64,000 nucleotides of DNA. It comes from Methylobacterium sp. Leaf118. Its GTDB lineage: Bacteria > Pseudomonadota > Alphaproteobacteria > Rhizobiales > Beijerinckiaceae. The notes beneath the pieces are model-generated. The model was not told the DNA's origin and searched no databases. It saw only the letters and a list, made by a program, of their open reading frames with translations. The stretch is from NCBI RefSeq assembly GCF_920984675.1, contig NZ_CAKLBV010000005.1, forward strand, positions 1-64,000. Direction: 5' to 3'. The translations under genes and the position numbers were made by a program. Of the stretch, positions 1 through 7,915 are shown one piece after another; positions within the stretch are counted from its first letter, which is position 1; each line of letters starts with the position of its first letter.

Positions 1-222
1 ACCTCGCCGCTGCTGAGCGCGCCGATGGTGCCGGTGGTCTACCGGGTCAACATGCGCGATCCGCAGAGCCTGTTCCTGACCCAGACGTTCCGGATGCGCA
101 ATCGCGACCTGCTCTACGCCTCGAGCGCGCCCTTCGCCGAGGTGGCCAAGGTGCTCAGCGTCGTCTCGACCATCGCGGCCCCCGTGGGATCCGCCGCCTC
201 CATCTACCGCATCACCCAGTAG
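1..222 (+). CDS. Polysaccharide export protein, C-terminal end (partial)
   Basis: The reading frame is open from base 1 to the TAG at 220-222, so only the last 73 residues of a gene starting upstream are present. The text 'VVYRVNMRDPQSLFLTQTF' followed by 'MRNRDLLYASSAPFAEVAKV' matches the C-terminal part of Wza/ExoF-like outer-membrane polysaccharide export proteins, where a final soluble-ligand-binding (SLBB-like) strand region precedes the last helix. The role would be export of capsule or exopolysaccharide across the outer membrane. A strong hairpin follows at 234-255. The identification rests on this tail only. Confidence 0.6.
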   Translation, partial: TSPLLSAPMVPVVYRVNMRDPQSLFLTQTFRMRNRDLLYASSAPFAEVAKVLSVVSTIAAPVGSAASIYRITQ

Positions 223-233
223 GACCCGGGTCC

Positions 234-258
234 GGCCCACTCCTCCGAGTGGGCCCTT
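234..258 (+). terminator. Hairpin terminator after the polysaccharide export gene
   Basis: GGCCCACTC at 234-242 pairs with GAGTGGGCC at 247-255 (9 bp, 4-base loop CTCC) and is followed by CTTG. It starts 12 bases after the stop codon. The U-tract is poor, as is common in high-GC alphaproteobacteria. Confidence 0.6.
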
Positions 259-264
259 GTGAAG

Positions 265-300
265 CCCCTTGCGAATCCCCTTGCGAATCCCCTCTCGAAT
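265..300 (+). repeat. Three 12-bp tandem repeats
   Basis: Copies CCCCTTGCGAAT (265-276), CCCCTTGCGAAT (277-288) and CCCCTCTCGAAT (289-300) lie head to tail. A more degenerate unit precedes them. They sit between the terminator and the next gene's leader; no function is evident. Confidence 0.85.
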
Positions 301-504
301 ACCCTGGGGGAGAGCCGGAACGGGGCCCGGTTTTCAGGCCGATCGGCTTGCCAAATGCCCCGTCCGCATCGTTCCATGCGGCACGCTCGGCGGCCCGGAA
401 CACTGGGCGCTCAGGCGGGATTGCAGGACGATCGTCCTGCCCCGAGACGAGGATCCGGGCCGGTAGACCTTGGCAAAGGCGCGTCCGGCTGGGAAAGAGG
501 CGAC

Positions 505-1620
505 ATGACGGTCCGACGCCTTCTCGCCCTCGGTGCCCTGTTGGCCGGCTTCGCCGTGCCCCCCCTCTCTCCCGCCGCCGCGCAGGTCACGGTGGGCGTC
601 GCGGTGCCGCGCACCGGCCCCTATGTCGCCGTCGGCGAGCAGGTGCTGCGCGGGGTGCAGGCGGCGGCGCGCGACGCCAACGCGAAGGGCGGCATCGACG
701 GCCAGACCATCGTGCTCGACGTGCAGGACGATTCCTGTGACTCGAATCAGGCGGTCGGCGTCGCCAACCACTACGTCAACGCCAATGTGCGTCTCGTCGT
801 CGGCCATGTCTGCTCGAACGCATCGCTCGCCGCCTCCGACGTCTATGCGGCCCACGGCATCGTGATGATCACGGCGGCCTCGGTCGCCGCCAAGCTGACC
901 GACCGCGGCCTGCCGACGATCTTCCGGGTCTGCGGCCGGGACGACGACCAGGCCAAGCTCTCCGCCGCGATCCTGGCCGAGCGCTTCCGCGACCGGAAGA
1001 TCGCGATCCTCAACGACCTCTCCCCCGCTTCGCGCCAGCTCGCGGCGGCCACCAAGGACAACCTCAACCGCATCGGCGTGAACGAGGCGGTCTCCACCGC
1101 CTTCCAGGCGAGCGACGCCGACGACGCGGCGCTTGCCGACCGGCTCAAGGCGGCGGGCATCGAGGTGGTCTATTACGGCGGCGACGCCGGGGAGATGGGC
1201 CGGCTCGTGCGCATCGCCGCCGAGCGGGGCTTTCGCCCGCAATGGTTCGGCACCTCGGCCATCGCCACGCCGGACTTCGCCCGGATCGCGGGCGGGGCCA
1301 GCAACGGCGTCCTGATGACCTTCTACCTCGACCCCAGCCGCAAGCCGGAGGCGCAAGCCGTGGTGGCGGCCTTCAAGGCCCAGGGAATCGAGGCCGACGG
1401 CTCGATGATCTACGGCTACGCCGCGCTCCAGGCCCTGGTCGAGGCCGGCCGCTTCACCCGGAGCACCGAGGCCGCGGCCATCGCCAAGGCGCTGCACGGA
1501 GAGCGCTTCGACACGGTGCTCGGCACCGTCGGCTTCGACGCCAAGGGCGACATCACCGCCCAAGGCTACGTGCTCTACATCTGGCGCGACGGGAATTTCA
1601 CGCCGGCCCGCAGCAACTGA
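505..1620 (+). CDS. Branched-chain amino acid ABC transporter substrate-binding protein (LivJ-like)
   Basis: A 371-residue periplasmic solute-binding protein of the type I Leu/Ile/Val-binding family. The ATG at 505 is chosen over upstream in-frame starts because it follows a good ribosome site (AAAGAGG, 494-500) and opens directly into a signal peptide (MTVRRLLALGALLAGF, cleavage probably after AAAQ). The mature start 'VTVGVAVPRTGPYVAVGEQV' with 'GVQAAARDANAKGGIDGQ' and 'VVGHVCSNASLAASDVY' is diagnostic of the family. It would bind a branched-chain amino acid or related amide and hand it to an ABC permease. No permease or ATPase genes are adjacent, so it is an orphan binding protein here. The ligand cannot be told from sequence. 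Confidence 0.85.
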   Translation: MTVRRLLALGALLAGFAVPPLSPAAAQVTVGVAVPRTGPYVAVGEQVLRGVQAAARDANAKGGIDGQTIVLDVQDDSCDSNQAVGVANHYVNANVRLVVGHVCSNASLAASDVYAAHGIVMITAASVAAKLTDRGLPTIFRVCGRDDDQAKLSAAILAERFRDRKIAILNDLSPASRQLAAATKDNLNRIGVNEAVSTAFQASDADDAALADRLKAAGIEVVYYGGDAGEMGRLVRIAAERGFRPQWFGTSAIATPDFARIAGGASNGVLMTFYLDPSRKPEAQAVVAAFKAQGIEADGSMIYGYAALQALVEAGRFTRSTEAAAIAKALHGERFDTVLGTVGFDAKGDITAQGYVLYIWRDGNFTPARSN

Positions 1621-1656
1621 TCCGGGCTCCGCTTGATCAAAGCGGAGCCCGGATCA
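1618..1656 (+). terminator. Perfect 17-bp hairpin at the end of the LivJ-like gene
   Basis: The left arm at 1618-1634 and the right arm at 1640-1656 are exact reverse complements, separated by the 5-base loop GATCA. The left arm begins with the gene's own TGA stop. It has no T-run but is very stable, so it probably acts as a terminator or an mRNA 3'-end protector. Confidence 0.7.
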
Positions 1657-1826
1657 GGCAAGCCCGCACGGCGTTTGAGCGAAGCCCAAATCCGCCATCC
1701 CGAAGGGATCAACCGGATCTGGTATGAGGCCCCCGCCCGGCGTCGCCGAGGAGCGCCGCACAAGGCCCGCTCGCTCAGGCCAGCGTTGTCATCGTGACCG
1801 TCGACGCCGGCGCTCGGACCGGTGCC

Positions 1827-2402
1827 CTATCCCCGCAAAGCGGCGTCGATCTCCGCCCCGCGGCCGAGGTCGCGCATCAGCGGCTCGAGATCGGGGCGCT
1901 TGCGCAGCTGGAGGGCGTGGAGCTGGCGCACCGCCTCGTTCAGGCGGCCCTGCCGGCCCAGGATGTCGTCGGCGAAGGCGATCATGCGAGCGTTGGGCCA
2001 GGCCTTTTCCCGCTGAGCGTGGAGGCGGGCGATCAGGGCCTCGGCGGAGGTCTGCGGCTCGGCCTGCGCGAACAGGCTCGCCATCGCCGCCGTCGAGCGC
2101 GAGATGCCGACATGGCAGTGCACGAGGATGTGGACCGACCCACCCGCCGACGCCGCCGCGCGGCCGAACGCCAGGATCGTCTCCACATCCTCCCGCTCGG
2201 GCAGAACGAGTCCGGGGGCGGGCGCGATGGCGTCGTGGAAGCGCAGGGTCACCCGGTGATGGGCGCCGTAGGTCGTGAAGGCGGTCGGGTCGGGCCGGTC
2301 GGGGTCGAGGATCGACAGGACGTGGCTGACGCCGCGCGCCTCGTGCTCGACGAGTTCGTCGAGGCCGCAAACGGTGTGGAGGCTGAGATTCTCGGTACGC
2401 AC
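1827..2402 (-). CDS. Cysteine-based tyrosine/dual-specificity phosphatase family protein
   Basis: A 191-residue cytoplasmic protein with the phosphatase P-loop HCHVGISRSTA, i.e. C(X)5R with Cys96 as nucleophile and Arg102 as phosphate binder. A candidate general acid is Asp57 in 'RFHDAIA'. The layout fits the compact tyrosine phosphatases annotated in many alphaproteobacteria ('protein tyrosine phosphatase'). The C-terminal third is helical and arginine-rich. It is transcribed divergently from the neighbouring TRAP binding protein, with 114 bases between the starts. The substrate (phosphoprotein or a small phosphate ester) cannot be predicted. Confidence 0.8.
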   Translation of the reverse strand: MRTENLSLHTVCGLDELVEHEARGVSHVLSILDPDRPDPTAFTTYGAHHRVTLRFHDAIAPAPGLVLPEREDVETILAFGRAAASAGGSVHILVHCHVGISRSTAAMASLFAQAEPQTSAEALIARLHAQREKAWPNARMIAFADDILGRQGRLNEAVRQLHALQLRKRPDLEPLMRDLGRGAEIDAALRG

Positions 2403-2516
2403 GGGGGCGCCCTAGCACGGGAGCGGCGGTGACGCGACGATTTCCAGAGCTGGCGCTTCGCGTGTATGGCACGCGGGCGGCGGACGTCGCCGCCGGGAGC
2501 CGAGCCGAACCCCACG

Positions 2517-3614
2517 ATGCCCCAGCAGACCCTGCCCCGGCGCGCCTTGCTCGCGGCCGGCCTCGGCGCCGCCGGGATGGCCACCCCCGCCCGCGCCCAG
2601 CACGGTGGGCCGGAGGTGCGCTGGCGCCTCGCCTCGGGCTTCGCGCGCAATCTCGACATCCTCTTCGGCGCCGCCGAGACCTTCGCCCGGACCATCGCCG
2701 AGGCGACCGACGGGCGCTTCCAGATCCAGGTCTCTGCTGCGGGCGAGGCCGTGCCGGCCGACGGCCTTCTCGAGGCGGTGTCGGGCGGCAAGATCGAGAT
2801 GGGCCACGCCCCCGCGACCCTCGGTATGGCGAAAAATCCGGCCTTCGCCCTCGCCACCGCCCTGCCGTTCGGCCTCAACGCCCGGGGCCAGAATGCGTGG
2901 TGGCTTCAGGGCGGAGCGGCGGAGCTCTTCGCCGAGATCTTCGCCAAGCAGGGCCTGACCGCCCTGCCCGGCGGCAATACCGGCGCGCAGATGGGCGGTT
3001 GGTTCCGTAAGGAGATCAAGGCGACGGGCGACTTCCAGGGGCTGAAGCTGCGGGTCACCGGGCTCGGCGCCACGGTGCTGGCCAAGCTCGGCGCCGCGGT
3101 CCAGCCGACGCCCGGCCCTGAGATCTACGCGGCGCTGGAGAGCCGGGCCCTCGATGCGGCCGAGTGGATCGGCCCGCATGACGACGAGCGGCTCGGGCTC
3201 CAGAAGGTCGCGCCGATCTACCACTACCCGGGCTTCTGGGAGGGCGGCGGCATGCTGCATTTCTGGATCGGCGCCGAGGCCTGGAAGGGGCTGCCGAAGG
3301 GCTACCAGGCGATTGTGAGGGCCGCGGCGGCGCAGGTGAACGCGGAGGTCCAGGCCCGCTACGACGCGCGCAATCCGCAGGCGCTGCGCCGCCTCGTTTC
3401 AGGCGGGGCGCAGCTGCGCCCCTTCCCGCAGGACGTGATGGAAGCGGCCTGGAAGGCGGCGAACGAAGTCTATGCCGACCTGTCGGCCAAGAACCCGGAC
3501 TTCAAACGCATCTACGACGCCCTGCGGACGTTCCGGAACGAGGAATACCTCTGGTTCCAGGTGGCCGAATACACCTTCGACAACTTCATGATCCGCGCGC
3601 GCGCCCGCGGCTGA
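2517..3614 (+). CDS. TRAP transporter substrate-binding protein (DctP family)
   Basis: A 365-residue periplasmic binding protein. The ATG at 2517 leads straight into a twin-arginine-like signal (PRRALLAAGLGAAGMATPARA), suggesting Tat export; longer in-frame starts would put 17 uncharged residues before it and are not favoured. The mature protein shows the DctP core: 'VRWRLASGF', 'ETFARTIAEATDGRFQIQV', 'GKIEMGHAPA', 'LKLRVTGLGATVLAKLGA', 'EIYAALESRALDAAEWIGP' and 'FWIGAEAWKGLPKGYQAIV'. Such proteins capture carboxylates or sugar acids for a DctQM permease. No DctQ or DctM gene is in the window, so the partner is elsewhere. Confidence 0.87.
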   Translation: MPQQTLPRRALLAAGLGAAGMATPARAQHGGPEVRWRLASGFARNLDILFGAAETFARTIAEATDGRFQIQVSAAGEAVPADGLLEAVSGGKIEMGHAPATLGMAKNPAFALATALPFGLNARGQNAWWLQGGAAELFAEIFAKQGLTALPGGNTGAQMGGWFRKEIKATGDFQGLKLRVTGLGATVLAKLGAAVQPTPGPEIYAALESRALDAAEWIGPHDDERLGLQKVAPIYHYPGFWEGGGMLHFWIGAEAWKGLPKGYQAIVRAAAAQVNAEVQARYDARNPQALRRLVSGGAQLRPFPQDVMEAAWKAANEVYADLSAKNPDFKRIYDALRTFRNEEYLWFQVAEYTFDNFMIRARARG

Positions 3615-3650
3615 TCGCCCATCGACAGTGGGCCCGGCGGGGCGCAGGGC

Positions 3651-3742
3651 AAAAAAAAGCCGCCCTTGCGAGCGGCCCGAAGTCTAGGGAGGAAACGCCC
3701 AAGGAGGGCAGCGGAACCGAGGACGCCGTCCGCGATCCCGCA
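3651..3742 (-). ncRNA. Alpha-r8 (mmgR/suhB-type) small regulatory RNA
   Basis: On the minus strand this gap carries TTGGGCG immediately followed by TTTCCTCCCT (RNA UUUCCUCCCU, near 3682-3691), then TAGACTTCGGG and a hairpin GCCGC...GCGGC (3659-3676) ending in eight T residues (3651-3658), a textbook Rho-independent terminator. The UUUCCUCCCU decamer beside a terminator hairpin is the hallmark I recall for the alphaproteobacterial alpha-r8 family (Rfam suhB; MmgR in Sinorhizobium meliloti, an Hfq-associated RNA that limits PHB accumulation). A promoter-like CTTGCA, 17 bases, CAGATT (-10 at 3749-3754) places the 5' end near 3742. The exact 5' end is inferred. No protein gene uses this strand here. 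Confidence 0.75.
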
Positions 3743-4062
3743 ACGCACAATCTGTACGCGTCACAAAATTTTGCAAGGCCGCTGAGGTGCAAGATGCGGG
3801 TTCGGTCGTGCCGAAGCGCACATCGGCCGCGCTCTGTATCCGAAATGCCTCAGCCTCGCTGGGTCGCCGCCTCAGCCCCGATTGGGCGTAACGGGGTTCA
3901 AGGGGCGAGCCGCATCACGCGGCAGCGTGCCCGCGTCAAAGCGGCACCCGCCTTCTGCGGGGAGGACGGCAACCTTCGCGGCCGCCACGCATTCGCAGCC
4001 GCGACGGCCGGCGCCGGAGTGTCGAGAGCCGGAGCCCCACCGGGAAGCGGAGCCGAGCGAGC

Positions 4063-5454
4063 ATGGCCATCCAATCCGCGCGTATCCGGCTCCTCGACGA
4101 GGCGCCTCCGCGGGAGAAGGCGGATTTCGTCCTCTACCTGATGCAGCAATCCATGCGGGCGGACTTCAATCCAGCGCTGGAACTGGCCGTGGAGGAAGCG
4201 AACCGGCTGGGGCTGCCGGTGCTCGTCTGCTTCGGGCTGCTCGACGGCGCCAACGGATTTCCCGAAGCCAATGCCCGTCACTACGCCTTCCTGCTCCAAG
4301 GGCTGGTGGATGCGGCGGCGGGTCTCAGGAAACGCGGCATCGCCTTCCACCTGCGTCGGGCGACGCCGGCCGAGGTGGCGATCGATCTCTCGGCCAAGGC
4401 CGCGCTGCTCGTCCTCGACCGCGGATACCTCGCGATCCAGCGGCGCTGGTACGACACCATCGTGCAGGACGCGCGGTGCCGGATCGTCCAGGTCGAGGGC
4501 GACGTGGTCGTACCCCTTGAGACTGCCTCGCCGAAGCACGAATACGCCGCCCGGACCCTGCGCCCGAAGCTGCACAAGCTCTGGGACGCGTATCTCGAGC
4601 CGCTGAAACCCCGCCGGGTCGATCATCCGGCGCCGGAGCTGACGGTCAGGGGCGGTCTCGACGTGTCGGACCCGGACAAGCTCCTGGCCGAGTTGACCCT
4701 CGACACCGCGGTCGGCCCGGTCCGGCGCTTCCGCGGCGGCACGTCCGAGGCCCGCAAGCGCCTCGACCGCTTTCTCGCGGAGGGCTTCGGCGGGTACGGC
4801 GCCGGCCGCAACAAGCCGGAGGCGGGGGCCGCCTCGCATATGAGCCCCTACCTGCATTTCGGGCAGATCTCCCCCGTCGAGATCGCCCTGGCGATCCGCG
4901 CCAGCAAGAGCGGCGACCGGGACGACCGCTCGGCCTATCTGGAGGAGCTGATCGTCCGGCGCGAACTGGCGATGAACCACGTCTTCCGGACCGAGGGCTA
5001 CGACGACTATGCCCGCGCGGTGCCCGAATGGGCGCGCAAGACGCTCGCCGAGCACGCCGACGACCCGCGTCCGCACCTCTACACGGAGAAGGTGCTGGCG
5101 GAGGGAGGCACCCATGACCATTACTGGAACGTGGCCATGCGCGAGATGCGCGAGACCGGCTACATGCACAATCAGCTGCGCATGTACTGGGGCAAGAAGA
5201 TCCTCGAATGGTCGCCCTCGCCGGAGGAGGGCTTCGCCCGGACCCTGCGGCTGAACAATCGCTACTTCCTCGACGGGCGCGACGCGAACTCGTTCACCAA
5301 CGTCGCCTGGGTCTACGGTCTGCACGACCGCCCCTGGCAGACCCGCAAGATCTTCGGGAGTGTGCGCTACCAGAGCGAGAACTCGCTCCGGAAGTTCGAC
5401 GCGAAGGCCTATGAGCGGGCCGTGATCCAGTTGTGCGAGGCGGAACAGGCGTGA
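4063..5454 (+). CDS. phr: Class II deoxyribodipyrimidine photolyase
   Basis: A 463-residue flavoprotein that repairs UV-induced cyclobutane pyrimidine dimers with blue light. It reads as class II rather than class I: the C-terminal FAD domain has 'MSPYLHFGQISP', 'HDHYWNVAMREMRETGYMHN', 'LRMYWGKKILEWS' and 'LNNRYFLDGRDANSFTNVAW', the signature run of that class. The N-terminal part (about residues 20-150) is the Rossmann-like antenna domain. The length is typical. It stands alone on the plus strand, convergent with mtgA. The start at 4063 (MAIQSARIRLLDE) is the natural one. It complements the broken photoproduct-lyase-like gene at 41.0-42.1 kb. Confidence 0.92.
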   Translation: MAIQSARIRLLDEAPPREKADFVLYLMQQSMRADFNPALELAVEEANRLGLPVLVCFGLLDGANGFPEANARHYAFLLQGLVDAAAGLRKRGIAFHLRRATPAEVAIDLSAKAALLVLDRGYLAIQRRWYDTIVQDARCRIVQVEGDVVVPLETASPKHEYAARTLRPKLHKLWDAYLEPLKPRRVDHPAPELTVRGGLDVSDPDKLLAELTLDTAVGPVRRFRGGTSEARKRLDRFLAEGFGGYGAGRNKPEAGAASHMSPYLHFGQISPVEIALAIRASKSGDRDDRSAYLEELIVRRELAMNHVFRTEGYDDYARAVPEWARKTLAEHADDPRPHLYTEKVLAEGGTHDHYWNVAMREMRETGYMHNQLRMYWGKKILEWSPSPEEGFARTLRLNNRYFLDGRDANSFTNVAWVYGLHDRPWQTRKIFGSVRYQSENSLRKFDAKAYERAVIQLCEAEQA

Positions 5455-5566
5455 GGCGCGGGCCCCGTGCCGTGACGCGCGAGGTCGGATCGCTCTTGCC
5501 CCTTGGGATCGCCTCCCGGGCGCGGTGGTGGCCGCCGAAGGGGGGGCCGACCCGAAGCGGGGCCCT

Positions 5567-6325
5567 TCAGCGCCTCACGCAGCCCATCAGCCCCTCGACC
5601 TGCCCCATTCGGCCCTGGATGCGGGCCGCGATCGCCCGCACGCCGCGGGACGGCTTGCCGGCGCTGCGCTGGATCGGATTCGGCAGCACGGCAGCGAGAA
5701 GCGCCGCTTCCCCGCGGGTCAGGTCGCGGGCGCTCTTGCGGAACCAGTGGCGCGCGGCGGCCTCGGCCCCGAAGATCCCCTCCCCCCATTCGGCGACGTT
5801 GAGATAGATCTCCAGGGTGCGGCGCTTGCCCCAGAGCGCATCCGCCATCACCGCGAGCGGGATCTCGAGCCCTTTGCGGAGATAGGAGCGGCCGGGCCAC
5901 AGAAACACGTTCTTGACCGTCTGCATGGTGATGGTGGAGGCGCCGCGGCTCGGCCCTTCCTCGTCATCCACCACCTCGCGCAGCGCCCCCCAATCGACGC
6001 CGTTGTGGAGGCAGAAGCGCTGATCCTCGGAGGCGATCACCGCCTGGACCAGGGCCGGCGCGATCGCGTCCAGGGGCACGCCCTCCCGCTGCACGCCCTG
6101 AAGCGTCAACCATCGGCCGAGCATCAGGGTTGAGGGCGGGTTCACCACGCTATAGACGAGCGCCAACGTGAGCGTGACGATGAGAACCGCAACGGGCGCA
6201 AGGGTGATCAGGGTGGCGGCCCGCCGCAACCCGGACCGGCGCGTTGGAGCCGCTCTCCGCGACGGGGGCACCCTTCGCAGGTCGTGCCCGCGCCAACCGG
6301 CTTCGCTGTCCTCCGGCTCCGCCAC
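5567..6325 (-). CDS. mtgA: Monofunctional biosynthetic peptidoglycan transglycosylase
   Basis: A 252-residue GT51 enzyme that polymerises lipid II into glycan strands at the outer face of the inner membrane. An arginine-rich cytoplasmic N-terminus is followed by one membrane anchor (about residues 38-62, 'ATLITLAPVAVLIVTLTLAL'). The GT51 motifs are in order: 'AVIASEDQRFCLHNGVDW' (catalytic Glu), 'RGASTITMQTVKNVFLWPGRS', 'KGLEIPLA' and 'KRRTLEIYLNVAEWGEGIFG'. There is no transpeptidase domain, hence the monofunctional assignment. Its start lies 36 bases from the divergently transcribed polyprenyl synthase, so the two promoters must overlap. Confidence 0.93.
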   Translation of the reverse strand: MAEPEDSEAGWRGHDLRRVPPSRRAAPTRRSGLRRAATLITLAPVAVLIVTLTLALVYSVVNPPSTLMLGRWLTLQGVQREGVPLDAIAPALVQAVIASEDQRFCLHNGVDWGALREVVDDEEGPSRGASTITMQTVKNVFLWPGRSYLRKGLEIPLAVMADALWGKRRTLEIYLNVAEWGEGIFGAEAAARHWFRKSARDLTRGEAALLAAVLPNPIQRSAGKPSRGVRAIAARIQGRMGQVEGLMGCVRR

Positions 6326-6361
6326 TTCGCGTCCGCCCTTCCCCGATCCAGGCCAGTCCCG

Positions 6362-7324
6362 ATGACCTCAACGCAGGCTCCCCACCCCCCGGTCAAGGCG
6401 GACGCTTATACGGGTGACTTTACCCACAGGCTCGCTCAGGTCGCCGGCACCGTCGAGACGTTCCTCGTCGATCTGCTCGGGCCGACCCTGCAGGCCGGCG
6501 AGATCGCGCGGCCGCCCCGCCTGATGGAGGCCATGGGCCACGCGGTGCTGGGCGGCGGCAAGCGGCTGCGGCCGTTCCTGGCGATCGAGACCGCGCGGAT
6601 GCTCGGCGGGGCCGAGGCCGCCGCTCTGGCCGCCGGCGCCGGAGTCGAGCTCGTCCATTGCTATAGCCTCGTCCACGACGACCTGCCGGCCATGGACGAC
6701 GACGACCTGCGCCGCGGTAAGCCCACCGTCCACAAGGCCTACGACGAGGCGACCGCAATTCTCGTCGGCGATGCGCTCCTGACCCTGGCCTTCGAGGTCA
6801 CGGCCGAGCCGCGCTGGCAGCCCGATCCGGCGATCCGCGCCGAACTGGTGCTCGGCCTTGCCCGCGCCTCGGGGCTCGGCGGCATGGTCGGCGGCCAGCT
6901 CCTCGATCTCTCGGCGGAGGGGCGCTTCGGCCCCACCAGCATGGATATCGACGACACCCTTCAAATGCAGGCGATGAAGACCGGCGCCATCCTGGCCTTC
7001 TCCGTGGAGGCCGGAGCCCTGGTCGGCGGGGCCGACGCCGCGCAGCGGGCCGCGCTCCTGCGCTACGGCAAGGCCCTTGGCCAGGCCTTCCAGGTCGCCG
7101 ACGACATCCTCGACCGCGAGGCCTCCCCGGAGGCCATGGGCAAGGCCACGGGCAAGGACAAGGACGCCGGCAAGGCCACCCTGGTCGACCGGCTCGGCCT
7201 CGACGGCGCCCGGGCGGAATGCGACCGGCTGGTGGCCGAGTGCGAGGCGGCCCTGGCCCCCTGGGGCGAGGGGGCGCAGGTGCTCAAGGATGCGGCGCGC
7301 TTCACCGTGGCCCGCAAGGCGTGA
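6362..7324 (+). CDS. ispA: Polyprenyl synthase, farnesyl/geranylgeranyl diphosphate type
   Basis: A 320-residue trans-prenyltransferase that condenses isopentenyl diphosphate with allylic diphosphates. The first Asp-rich motif is DDLPAMD (106-112) and the second DDILD (247-251). 'GGGKRLRPFL' and 'GGQLLDL' are also in place. The two-residue insert in the first motif and Tyr101 five residues before it are typical of bacterial farnesyl diphosphate synthases; product length is not certain from this alone. The start at 6362 (MTSTQAPHPP) is favoured over one 26 codons upstream that would run into mtgA. The gene symbol follows the usual name for alphaproteobacterial FPP synthase. Confidence 0.88.
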   Translation: MTSTQAPHPPVKADAYTGDFTHRLAQVAGTVETFLVDLLGPTLQAGEIARPPRLMEAMGHAVLGGGKRLRPFLAIETARMLGGAEAAALAAGAGVELVHCYSLVHDDLPAMDDDDLRRGKPTVHKAYDEATAILVGDALLTLAFEVTAEPRWQPDPAIRAELVLGLARASGLGGMVGGQLLDLSAEGRFGPTSMDIDDTLQMQAMKTGAILAFSVEAGALVGGADAAQRAALLRYGKALGQAFQVADDILDREASPEAMGKATGKDKDAGKATLVDRLGLDGARAECDRLVAECEAALAPWGEGAQVLKDAARFTVARKA

Positions 7325-7396
7325 GCGGAGCCCGGGGCTGTCCTTGATGCCGCCACGGTTGGCGGGCCGCTTCGGGTTGCCAACCGGGGCACGCCC

Positions 7397-7864
7397 ATGA
7401 TTCTTCGCAATGCGCTCCTTCTCGTCGGCGGGACGGCCGCCGCCGCCGGCCTGTATCTCGCCTGGGCGCTCACCAGCCCGAGCGGCTACGAGGCCGGGGG
7501 CCGGGCCATCAAGGCGCAGATCGGCTTCCTCACCATGCCGCATGCCGAGCGGCAGAGCCTGCGCAAGCTCGCCCTGATGAAGGCCGCGGGCCATTGCGAG
7601 TGGGACCTCGATCGCGCCTTCTGGGGCCGGATCTACGATCTCTATGTCGGCGAGGAGCGGGGCGTGCGGGCCGCCGTCTACGCCACCCTGCTCGATGAGC
7701 AGGAGCGCTACTTCCTGGCCGATGCCGACCAGCGCCGCTGCCGGGCCGCCTGGGTCCGCTTCGGCGTGGAGGGTGCCGACATCCGCGGCATCCTGCGACC
7801 CGCCGGCACCGAGGCCGCGCCAGCTTCCGACACGGTGGTCAACGCCAGCGCCGAGGCGAACTGA
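7397..7864 (+). CDS. Hypothetical membrane-anchored protein
   Basis: 155 residues, not recognised. The first 22 residues form a hydrophobic segment with an alanine-rich core (MILRNALLLVGGTAAAAGLYLAWAL), either an uncleaved anchor or a signal sequence. The body is charged and mostly helical, with 'CEWDLDRAFWGRIYDLYVGEERG' and 'LDEQERYFLADADQRRCRAAW'; the two cysteines could form a disulfide if it is periplasmic. It follows the polyprenyl synthase by 72 bases on the same strand and may be co-transcribed. Codon use looks like its neighbours, so it is likely a real gene. Confidence 0.6.
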   Translation: MILRNALLLVGGTAAAAGLYLAWALTSPSGYEAGGRAIKAQIGFLTMPHAERQSLRKLALMKAAGHCEWDLDRAFWGRIYDLYVGEERGVRAAVYATLLDEQERYFLADADQRRCRAAWVRFGVEGADIRGILRPAGTEAAPASDTVVNASAEAN

Positions 7865-7871
7865 TTCCGGA

Positions 7872-7896
7872 CCGGCCGCGCCCGGCCCGCGGCCGG
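7872..7896. terminator. Bidirectional hairpin between convergent genes
   Basis: CCGGCCGCG (7872-7880) pairs with CGCGGCCGG (7888-7896), a 9-bp GC stem with a 7-base loop, exactly in the 51-base gap between the convergent genes ending at 7864 and 7916. There is no T-run on either side. Confidence 0.5.
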
Positions 7897-7915
7897 CGCC
7901 GCCCGGACAGGCCGG

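Noticed and set aside
334..1563. A 409-codon minus-strand frame opposite the LivJ-like gene
   Set aside because: The translation is a Gly/Arg/Val/Asp shadow; the plus-strand gene has a signal peptide, ribosome site and clear family motifs.
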